Translations under genes and position numbers: made by a program
Notes under the pieces: model-generated
The model's input: the letters and a program-made list of their open reading frames with translations, nothing else
The model's database searches: none
What the model was told of the DNA's origin: nothing
Shown: in pieces, positions 1-6,131 of the stretch
How the letters are laid out: each line of letters begins with the position of its first letter
Numbering within the stretch: the stretch's first letter is position 1
Source of the DNA: Ignavibacteria bacterium
GTDB taxonomy: Bacteria > Bacteroidota > Ignavibacteria > Tepidaquicellales > OLB5
Length of the DNA stretch: 8,556 nt
NCBI GenBank assembly: GCA_027492415.1
Contig: JAPUEV010000262.1
Coordinates: 1 to 8,556 of the forward strand
Direction: 5' to 3'

Positions 1-1500
1 AAGTTAAGCAGCGGAAACAGGATTAAAAGCTTTTCATCTGAATTTAAAACCATTCCGTTTGAAATTCCTCATAACAATTTGCAGGGTTTGGTAAATGAAA
101 TACCTGAAACTCAAATCCATAAATTGCTTAATAATAATGATAACACTCAGGGTGACCAGGATTTTCCGCAGGTAACAATTACAAATTCTAATAACCCTGC
201 AGCAGGTCAATTACTGCTTAGTAATATTGTTTTTAATTTAAGCATTCCCAACACTCCTTACCTGCTGATTTTAAATAATGACGGAAGTCCTCATTTTTCC
301 AGGCAAATGGGAGGGCAGATATTTAATTTTGACAGGCAGAACAATGGTAATTTTACATATTTCAGCCGTGCAGGCGGAAAGTATTATGAAATGGATTCAA
401 CATATACTATCATAGATAGTTTTTATACGGGTAACGGCTACCTTACTGACCTGCATGAGCTGAGGGTACTCTCTAACAGGCACGCCTTGCTTTTAAGTTA
501 TGATAAAGAGGTTGTTGATATGAGCCTTTTAGTTCCGGGCGGTAACCCAAATGCGCTTGTAACGGGATTGATACTGCAGGAAATTGATGAAAATAAGAAC
601 GTGGTTTTCCAGTGGCGAAGCTGGGACCATTTCCAGATAACCGACCCGTTGCATGAGGATTTGTTATCTTCAGAAATAGACTACGTTCACGGTAATGCCA
701 TAGAATATGATTATGACGGTAATATTCTGCTTTCATCAAGACACCTGGATGAAATAACAAAGATCAACCGTTCAAACGGAAATATTTTATGGAGGCTGGG
801 GGGAAAAAATAACCAATTTACATTCACTAATGACCCAACCAAATTTTCATACCAGCACGGAATAAGAAGGCTGCCAAACGGAAATATTATTTTGTTTGAT
901 AACGGTAATTATCACTCACCAAATTATTCAAGGGCAGTTGAGTATTCATTGAACGAAGTAAGTTTGCTGGCAACTGTAATTTGGGAGTACAGGAATACAC
1001 CCGTTATTTACGGAAACGCAATGGGATTTGCCCAAAGGCTGGATAACGGAAATACACTTATTAGCTGGGGCTCAACTAATCCAACCTGTACAGAAGTTAA
1101 GCCAGACGGCAGCAAAGCACTACAGCTGGCTTTTAATACAGGAATTTTTTCCTACAGGGTCTTTAAATACGACCTGCTTAATAATCTAACAGGAATTGAG
1201 CCTGTAAATAACATTGTTCCGCAAAATTTTGAGCTTTCGCAGAATTTTCCCAATCCGTTCAATCCTTCAACGAAAATTAAGTTCAGTATTCCGGGGAATA
1301 ATAACAGTAATATAAAAAATGTAAAATTAACAGTTTATAATATATTGGGTGAGGCAGTGGCCGTTCCCGTAAATGAAAGCCTTAAGCCCGGTTCATATGA
1401 AATTAGCTTTGACGGAAGCAAATTATCCAGCGGTGTTTATTATTATAATTTAGTTTCGGAAAATTATTCAGATACAAAAAAAATGATCTTGATCAAATGA
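1..1500 (+). CDS. Arylsulfotransferase-like beta-propeller protein with T9SS type A sorting domain (5' end missing)
   Basis: The frame is open from the first base of the window, so the true start lies upstream; 499 codons are visible, ending in TGA. The body resembles the arylsulfotransferase (ASST) family, six-bladed beta-propellers that move a sulfuryl group between phenolic compounds without PAPS. Visible support is a series of blade-like repeats (DGNILLSSR, LPNGNIILFDNG, LDNGNTLISWG) and family-like histidine motifs: DLHEL (His codon at 454), VHGN (688), SSRH (Arg 739, His 742) and QHGIRR (856). Which histidine would be catalytic cannot be settled by eye. From about 1222 to the end follows a T9SS type A sorting domain (LSQNFPNPFNPSTKIKFSIP start, GEAV and SSGVYYY strands, KKMILIK end), which implies export across the outer membrane and surface attachment or release. 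The signal peptide would be upstream of the window. Secretion by T9SS is firm. The enzymatic role is inferred from family resemblance; a non-catalytic propeller is the alternative. Confidence 0.78.
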   Translation, partial: KLSSGNRIKSFSSEFKTIPFEIPHNNLQGLVNEIPETQIHKLLNNNDNTQGDQDFPQVTITNSNNPAAGQLLLSNIVFNLSIPNTPYLLILNNDGSPHFSRQMGGQIFNFDRQNNGNFTYFSRAGGKYYEMDSTYTIIDSFYTGNGYLTDLHELRVLSNRHALLLSYDKEVVDMSLLVPGGNPNALVTGLILQEIDENKNVVFQWRSWDHFQITDPLHEDLLSSEIDYVHGNAIEYDYDGNILLSSRHLDEITKINRSNGNILWRLGGKNNQFTFTNDPTKFSYQHGIRRLPNGNIILFDNGNYHSPNYSRAVEYSLNEVSLLATVIWEYRNTPVIYGNAMGFAQRLDNGNTLISWGSTNPTCTEVKPDGSKALQLAFNTGIFSYRVFKYDLLNNLTGIEPVNNIVPQNFELSQNFPNPFNPSTKIKFSIPGNNNSNIKNVKLTVYNILGEAVAVPVNESLKPGSYEISFDGSKLSSGVYYYNLVSENYSDTKKMILIK

Positions 1501-1548
1501 TCTTCATGATACGATAAAAGGGATATTAGGAAATTATGTTTATTGAAA

Positions 1549-1579
1549 AAACCCCGCGATATTTGCGGGGTTTATTTTT
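1549..1579 (+). terminator. Intrinsic terminator after the arylsulfotransferase-like gene
   Basis: A perfect 9-bp stem AAACCCCGC (1549-1557) pairs with GCGGGGTTT (1565-1573) around a 7-nt loop and is followed by a T-rich run (ATTTTTA). It lies about 50 bp after the stop codon of the first gene and separates it from the ABC transporter operon. Confidence 0.88.
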
Positions 1580-1601
1580 ATAAAAATCACTGTATTTGAT
1601 T

Positions 1602-1639
1602 TTTGGTATAGTAACATTTTACAGTTTACGGTAAATTTG
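1602..1639 (+). promoter_or_regulatory. Candidate promoter and operator region of the ABC exporter-rdgB operon
   Basis: The 65 bp between the terminator and the ATG at 1645 must hold the promoter if the operon is transcribed on its own. Two -10-type elements can be seen. TATAGT (1607-1612) would give a leader of about 25 nt but has no good -35. TAAATTTG (1632-1639) matches the Bacteroidota -7 consensus TAnnTTTG exactly, but its nearest upstream TTTG (1602-1605) is 26 bp away, longer than usual, and it would start transcription almost at the ATG. An 11-bp palindrome TTTAC-G-GTAAA (1625-1635) overlaps the second element and could be an operator. In such AT-rich DNA all of these could be chance. 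Confidence 0.25.
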
Positions 1640-1644
1640 CAGTA

Positions 1645-3411
1645 ATGACTTATTTAAGACGACTTGTACCTTATCTGAAGAGGTACAAAAAAACTCTGAT
1701 CTTAGGATTAATTGTTATTACTTTAAGTGCTGTTTTCACCAATTTGATCCCCTTTGTTATTTCCAAAGCTATAGACCAGATAAAAAACCATACTGACGGA
1801 TTGGCGCTTTATAAATATGCCTTAATGACAGTAGGATTCGCTATAATGAGCGGAATTTTCCTTTATATTACAAGACAGACAATTATTATTGTTTCCCGCG
1901 AAATTGAAAACGATCTCCGGAATGATTTCCTTGAGCAGGTAATAGTGCAGGATCAGCAGTATTTCCATTTTCATCCTACAGGCGAAACAATGGCGCTTGC
2001 CACCAATGATATTTCCGCAGTTCGTAATTTCCTTGGACCGGGTATTATGTACACATTTGAAACCCTGATAAATTTTACAATGGCAATATCACTAATGCTT
2101 TCGTTTAATGTCGAGCTTACTATGATAGCTATTGTTCCGATTCCCCTGATATCTTACGTTGTATACAGGATTGGTAAAAGCATAAATTATAAGTTTGAAC
2201 AGGTACAGGACCAGTTTTCACAGTTAACAACCAAAGCCCAGGAAAATCTTTCAGGGATCAAGGTCGTAAAAGCTTATGTGAGGGAAGATTCTGAAACTGA
2301 AGGCTTTAAAAAAATGTCGCTGGCTTATATGGATAAGAACCTTGAGCTTGCCAAAGTACAGTCATTTTCATATCCAATTATGTTCCTATTAACAGGGTTT
2401 TCTGTTATAATAGTACTTTATGCAGGGGGCAATAAGATAATTAACAACGAGCTTACTATTGGTGAGCTTACTGCATTCATTATTTATCTAGGCTTGCTTA
2501 CCTGGCCGATAATTTCATTGGGATGGATAATCAACCTGACCCAGCGCGCAGAAGCTTCGATGAAGCGGCTGGCTGAAGTTTTTGACAGTAAGCCAAAGAT
2601 TGGAGATCCCAAAGCATGCAGAAAGGATTCTGATGCTTTAAGCAAAGAAATAAGTATTATTAAAGGAGATATTGAGTTCCGGAACATTAATTTCCGCTAT
2701 CATGAAAATTTTCCGTATGTACTGAAAAATGTTAATGTAAAAGTTAAAGCCGGGGAAACTGTAGGCATCCTTGGACATACCGGCTCAGGCAAAACTACTT
2801 TTGTAAACCTGATATCAAGGCTGTTTGATGTTGAAGTAGGGGAAATATTGATTGACGGCAGAAACATTAAAGAATATAAGCTGAATGAGCTTCGCACATC
2901 AATAGGGTACGTACCCCAGGAAACATTTCTCTTTTCAGAATCAATTGAAAATAATATTGCATACGCAGAAAACAGCTTTGATAAGGATAAGGTAATACAG
3001 GCTGCAAAAATATCACAGATTTACAAGGATGTTGATAAATTCCCAAAAAGGTTTGATACACTACTGGGAGAAAGAGGGATTAATCTATCCGGCGGACAGA
3101 AACAAAGGACATCCATTGCCCGCGCAATACTTGCTGATCCTAAAATTATGATACTTGATGATGCATTTTCTGCAGTTGATACTTATACCGAGGAAGAGAT
3201 ATTGAACGGTTTAAAGGAAATTATGAGCGGAAGGACAACTATACTTATCAGCCACAGGGTATCCACACTTAAGAACTCTGACCGTATAATTGTGCTTAAA
3301 GGAGGCTCAATTGCAGAAGAAGGAACACATGAATCACTGGTTAAACAGCAGGGCATTTATGCAGATATTTATCTTAAGCAGCTTTTGGAAGAAGAATTAA
3401 AAGACCTGTAA
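1645..3411 (+). CDS. ABC exporter half-transporter, subunit with degenerate catalytic site (MdlA/BmrC/TM287-like)
   Basis: A 588-residue type IV ABC exporter: an N-terminal membrane domain (six segments, roughly residues 18-40, 57-76, 135-155, 157-177, 243-262, 275-297) and a C-terminal ATPase domain. The ATPase motifs are an A-loop Tyr358, Walker A GHTGSGKT (377-384), Q-loop Gln425, X-loop GERG (475-478), signature LSGGQ (481-485), Walker B IMILD (501-505), D-loop SAVD (509-512) and H-loop His537. Residue 506, normally the catalytic Glu, is Asp. This is the hallmark of one partner in heterodimeric exporters such as TM287/288 and BmrCD. The next gene, 6 bp downstream, is the expected partner. 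The likely role is ATP-driven export of a lipid, drug or peptide across the inner membrane; the substrate cannot be read from the sequence. The ATG at 1645 begins right at the usual juxtamembrane start of the family (MTYLRRLVPYLKRYKK), and no Shine-Dalgarno sequence precedes it. Confidence 0.95.
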   Translation: MTYLRRLVPYLKRYKKTLILGLIVITLSAVFTNLIPFVISKAIDQIKNHTDGLALYKYALMTVGFAIMSGIFLYITRQTIIIVSREIENDLRNDFLEQVIVQDQQYFHFHPTGETMALATNDISAVRNFLGPGIMYTFETLINFTMAISLMLSFNVELTMIAIVPIPLISYVVYRIGKSINYKFEQVQDQFSQLTTKAQENLSGIKVVKAYVREDSETEGFKKMSLAYMDKNLELAKVQSFSYPIMFLLTGFSVIIVLYAGGNKIINNELTIGELTAFIIYLGLLTWPIISLGWIINLTQRAEASMKRLAEVFDSKPKIGDPKACRKDSDALSKEISIIKGDIEFRNINFRYHENFPYVLKNVNVKVKAGETVGILGHTGSGKTTFVNLISRLFDVEVGEILIDGRNIKEYKLNELRTSIGYVPQETFLFSESIENNIAYAENSFDKDKVIQAAKISQIYKDVDKFPKRFDTLLGERGINLSGGQKQRTSIARAILADPKIMILDDAFSAVDTYTEEEILNGLKEIMSGRTTILISHRVSTLKNSDRIIVLKGGSIAEEGTHESLVKQQGIYADIYLKQLLEEELKDL

Positions 3412-3417
3412 AATTTA

Positions 3418-5226
3418 ATGGCAGAAGAGAAAAAAATAAATACATCAGAGCCTGATGAAAATGAACAGGAAGAAATAATTGGCAAAGCATACGATGCACG
3501 CCTGATGAAACGCCTTATAAGGTATTTAAAGCCTTATATGAAATGGGTAATTATTGCTATCATGTTAACTGTTGGTGTAGCCTTACTGAGTACAATAAGG
3601 CCATACCTCACCAAAATTGCTATAGATAATTATATTGTTAATAAAGACAGCAATGGCTTAAGAAATATTATCCTAATTTTGCTGGGGACGCTAATATTCC
3701 AGGGATTGCTTCAATACAGTATGACCTATCTGACCCAATGGATAGGACAAAAGACAATTTTTGACCTCAGGATGGAGCTGTTTGAGCATATTCAAAAACT
3801 TTCTATGGGATTCTTTGACAGGAACCCTGTTGGCAGGCTGGTTACAAGACTGACTAATGATATTGAAGTCCTGAATGAAATGTTCTCTTCTGGTATCGTT
3901 ATGGTTTTTGCCGATATTTTTATTATCGGCGGAATATTATTTTTTATGTTCAGCTTAAGCTGGCAACTTACATTAATAGCACTTTCTGTTGTGATACCTC
4001 TTATTTACGCAACTATTGTTTTCAGAAGAAAAGTCAGAGTAGCTTTCCGTGATGTCAGATTTTTCCTAGCAAAAATGAACGCATTTTTGCAGGAGCATAT
4101 CAGCGGTATCATGATAGTTAAGATATTTGCCAAAGAAAAAAAGACCATGGATGATTTTAAAAAGATCAACTATGACCATACAAAGGCAAACAAAAAATCA
4201 GTTTATTATTATTCCATTTTCTTTCCTATAGTAGAGCTTATTGGCGCAATTTCAGGCGCTCTTATAATATGGTACGGCGGAGGCAAGGCAATGGAAGGTG
4301 TACTTACTATCGGTATACTGATATCATTTATCCAGTATTCTGAAATGTTCTTCCGGCCAATACGTGACCTCTCTGAAAAGTATAATATCATGCAGACAGC
4401 AATGGCGTCATCTGAAAGGATATTTAAGCTGCTTGACCGCAAAGCCGTAATTGCTGACCCCGAAAAACCTATTGAGCTTAATGACTGCAAAGGAATTATC
4501 GAGTTTAAAAATGTTTGGTTTGCATACGTAAAAGATGATTATGTATTGAAGAATATTTCTTTTAAGATAAACCAGGGTGAAAAAGTTGCTTTTGTAGGCG
4601 CAACCGGAGCAGGTAAATCTTCGCTTATGAACCTGCTCTGCAGGTTCTATGATATACAAAAAGGTGAGCTTACTGTTGACGGAATAAATATAAAGGATTT
4701 GAGGCAGCATGATCTCAGGAAAAATATCGGGCTGGTTGTTCAGGATATTTTCCTATTCTCAGATTCTATTGCAAATAATATCAGCCTAAATAACAGGGAA
4801 ATTCCGGAGAGCAGGATAAAAGAGGCAGCATCTATTATAGGCATTGATCATTTTATCTCAAAGCTTCCCTTAGGCTACGGACAGAATGTCAAAGAGCGCG
4901 GTGTAACCCTTTCTCAGGGAGAAAGGCAGCTTATTACATTTGCCCGCGCACTGGCTTATGACCCTAAAATTTTGATACTTGATGAAGCAACCTCCAGTGT
5001 AGATACTCATTCAGAAATAATGATACAAAATGCCATTGATAAGCTTATGGAAGGCAGGACTTCTATTATAATTGCACACAGGCTCTCAACAATCCAGAAA
5101 TGCGATAAGATAATTGTTATGCATAAAGGAGAGATCCGGGAAACAGGTACACATCAGGAGCTTCTAGAGCTTGGAGGCATATATTCAAAGCTATACCAGC
5201 TGCAGTATAAAGAATCTTTTGCATAA
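3418..5226 (+). CDS. ABC exporter half-transporter, catalytically competent partner (MdlB/BmrD/TM288-like)
   Basis: A 602-residue type IV ABC exporter subunit that starts with an acidic, lysine-containing cytoplasmic tail of about 30 residues not present in its neighbour. Membrane segments lie at about 43-64, 83-104, 158-180, 183-202, 268-288 and 296-318. The ATPase domain has Walker A GATGAGKS (394-401), Q-loop Gln442, X-loop ERG (493-495), signature LSQGE (498-502), Walker B ILILD (518-522) followed by the catalytic Glu523, D-loop SSVD (526-529) and H-loop His554. The signature differs from LSGGQ at positions 3 and 5, while Walker B is intact. This is the mirror image of the preceding gene. 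In a head-to-tail dimer this subunit's Walker A/B would meet the canonical LSGGQ of the other, giving one full ATP site and one degenerate one. Only 6 bp separate it from the genes on both sides, so the three are surely co-transcribed. The substrate is unknown. Confidence 0.95.
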   Translation: MAEEKKINTSEPDENEQEEIIGKAYDARLMKRLIRYLKPYMKWVIIAIMLTVGVALLSTIRPYLTKIAIDNYIVNKDSNGLRNIILILLGTLIFQGLLQYSMTYLTQWIGQKTIFDLRMELFEHIQKLSMGFFDRNPVGRLVTRLTNDIEVLNEMFSSGIVMVFADIFIIGGILFFMFSLSWQLTLIALSVVIPLIYATIVFRRKVRVAFRDVRFFLAKMNAFLQEHISGIMIVKIFAKEKKTMDDFKKINYDHTKANKKSVYYYSIFFPIVELIGAISGALIIWYGGGKAMEGVLTIGILISFIQYSEMFFRPIRDLSEKYNIMQTAMASSERIFKLLDRKAVIADPEKPIELNDCKGIIEFKNVWFAYVKDDYVLKNISFKINQGEKVAFVGATGAGKSSLMNLLCRFYDIQKGELTVDGINIKDLRQHDLRKNIGLVVQDIFLFSDSIANNISLNNREIPESRIKEAASIIGIDHFISKLPLGYGQNVKERGVTLSQGERQLITFARALAYDPKILILDEATSSVDTHSEIMIQNAIDKLMEGRTSIIIAHRLSTIQKCDKIIVMHKGEIRETGTHQELLELGGIYSKLYQLQYKESFA

Positions 5227-5232
5227 TACGCG

Positions 5233-5829
5233 ATGAAAAAATTATTTATAGCATCAAAAAACAAAGGAAAGATAAATGAAATTAAATCATACCTTAAAGA
5301 ATTCGGGTATGAAATATTTTCACTTCTGGATACAGATCATATCCCCGATGTTGAAGAAACCGGCAGTACATTTGAAGAAAATGCACTTCTAAAAGCCAGA
5401 GCTGTTTTTGATGTGGTTAAGATACCTGTTTTATCAGATGATTCAGGGCTTGAAGTTGACTATCTGAACGGAAGACCCGGTATTTATTCAGCCAGGTATT
5501 CAGGAGAAAATGCCGGTGATAAGAGCAACAACCTTAAGCTGCTTAAAGAGCTTGGTGATCTTGAATATGATAAAAGGACTGCAAGGTTTAAATGTGTAAT
5601 TTGTATGTATGACGGTATCAGTGCAAGATATTTTGATGGTGTTTGTGAAGGCAATATTATTTCTGATCCAAGAGGTGATACAGGTTTTGGCTATGACCCG
5701 CTTTTTATTCCGATGGGATACAGTTTGACCTTTGGAGAGCTTGGCCTTGAAGTAAAGAACCGTATATCACACCGCGGGAAGGCACTGCAGAGCTTTAAGA
5801 AATACATAGAATTGGAAGAAAATATGTAG
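5233..5829 (+). CDS. rdgB: RdgB/HAM1 family XTP/dITP pyrophosphatase
   Basis: The 198-residue length is typical of the family (E. coli RdgB has 197). The enzyme hydrolyses the non-canonical purine triphosphates dITP, ITP and XTP to the monophosphate and pyrophosphate, keeping deaminated purines out of DNA and RNA; it acts in the cytoplasm as a dimer and needs Mg2+. All family motifs are present: the N-terminal substrate loop SKNKGK (Ser8, Asn10, Lys13), the catalytic LSDDSGLEVD (Asp69 aligns with the general-base Asp69 of E. coli), PGIYSARYSG just after it, GFGYDP (151-156) for base recognition and SHRGKAL (179-185) near the C-terminus. The ATG lies 6 bp after the ABC partner gene and is the only reasonable start, since the first substrate motif begins at residue 8. 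No hairpin follows the stop codon before the tRNA gene. A functional tie to the exporter is not evident; the grouping may be incidental. Confidence 0.97.
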   Translation: MKKLFIASKNKGKINEIKSYLKEFGYEIFSLLDTDHIPDVEETGSTFEENALLKARAVFDVVKIPVLSDDSGLEVDYLNGRPGIYSARYSGENAGDKSNNLKLLKELGDLEYDKRTARFKCVICMYDGISARYFDGVCEGNIISDPRGDTGFGYDPLFIPMGYSLTFGELGLEVKNRISHRGKALQSFKKYIELEENM

Positions 5830-5840
5830 TTTTTTCAGTA

Positions 5841-5871
5841 TTGAAGGTTTTTGATAAAATTTTTATGTTTG
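5841..5871 (+). promoter_or_regulatory. Candidate Bacteroidota-type promoter for tRNA-Thr
   Basis: TTG at 5841-5843 and TATGTTTG at 5864-5871 match the Bacteroidota housekeeping pattern (TTG at about -33, TAnnTTTG at about -7) with a 20-bp spacer, which is within the usual range. Transcription would begin near 5877, about 9 nt before the mature tRNA 5' end at 5886, as expected for a tRNA precursor. The match is by eye in AT-rich DNA. Confidence 0.45.
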
Positions 5872-5885
5872 TAATCTGTTTTAAT

Positions 5886-5960
5886 GCTGGCGTAGCTCAG
5901 TGGTAGAGCAGCGCACTTGTAATGCGCAGGTCGGGGGTTCAACTCCCTTCGCCAGCTCCA
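5886..5960 (+). tRNA. tRNA-Thr (anticodon UGU)
   Basis: A full cloverleaf can be drawn. The acceptor stem GCTGGCG (5886-5892) pairs with CGCCAGC (5950-5956) without mismatch. The D stem is GCTC/GAGC (5895-5898, 5906-5909), and the anticodon stem GCGCA/TGCGC (5911-5915, 5923-5927) holds the loop CTTGTAA. The anticodon TGT at 5918-5920 reads ACA and related threonine codons. The T stem GGGGG/CCCTT (5933-5937, 5945-5949) contains two G-U pairs, with loop TTCAACT. The discriminator base is T (5957) and CCA is encoded (5958-5960). The gene lies 56 bp after rdgB and may be read both from its own promoter and by read-through from that operon. Confidence 0.97.
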
Positions 5961-5961
5961 T

Positions 5962-5990
5962 AAAAACCCGTCAAAATGACGGGTTTTTTT
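5962..5990 (+). terminator. Intrinsic terminator after tRNA-Thr
   Basis: A 12-bp perfect stem pairs AAAAACCCGTCA (5962-5973) with TGACGGGTTTTT (5977-5988) around an AAA loop, and the T run continues to 5990. It starts 2 nt after the encoded CCA. Since no terminator is visible between rdgB and the tRNA, it probably also ends transcripts of the ABC exporter-rdgB operon. Confidence 0.92.
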
Positions 5991-6032
5991 ATTTTCAGCT
6001 ATTTTTCCGCAATACCGAAAAATATAAATTAA

Positions 6033-6093
6033 TTGGGTTTTTTTATCAAAAAATGTAACTAATTTTGTTTATAAGTATTGGTTTTTCTAATAT
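6033..6093 (+). promoter_or_regulatory. Candidate promoter region of the receiver-PAS sensor gene
   Basis: The 141-bp gap between the tRNA terminator and the ATG at 6132 is very AT-rich. TAATTTTG (6060-6067) matches the Bacteroidota -7 consensus TAnnTTTG exactly; its nearest upstream TTG (6033-6035) is 24 bp away, slightly longer than usual. It would give a leader of about 60 nt. An alternative sigma70-like pair is TTGTTT (6065-6070) and TAATAT (6088-6093) with 17 bp between. Neither is strong enough to choose. Confidence 0.3.
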
Positions 6094-6131
6094 ATCTCAT
6101 TTATCATGAACATATATAAAAGGCAGGTTAA

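Noticed and set aside
79..81. TTG as start codon of the arylsulfotransferase-like gene
   Set aside because: The same frame is open without a stop back to base 1, and the upstream residues read as protein; a T9SS cargo also needs a signal peptide that is not found at 79.
473..760. Minus-strand open frame of 95 codons
   Set aside because: It lies entirely inside the well-supported arylsulfotransferase-like gene and has no recognisable protein character.
2484..4710. Several minus-strand open frames of 64-100 codons within the ABC genes
   Set aside because: They are opposite-strand shadows of two clear ABC transporter genes and contain no motifs or start signals.
5830..5990. tRNA gene as an integration site of a mobile element
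   Set aside because: The tRNA is intact, and no integrase gene or second copy of its 3' end is visible downstream in the window.
6000..6024. AT-only inverted repeat TATTTTTC/GAAAAATA as a second terminator or regulatory hairpin
   Set aside because: The 8-bp stem is almost all A-T, with a 9-nt loop and no T run after it, and it comes right after a strong terminator; it is likely chance in AT-rich DNA.
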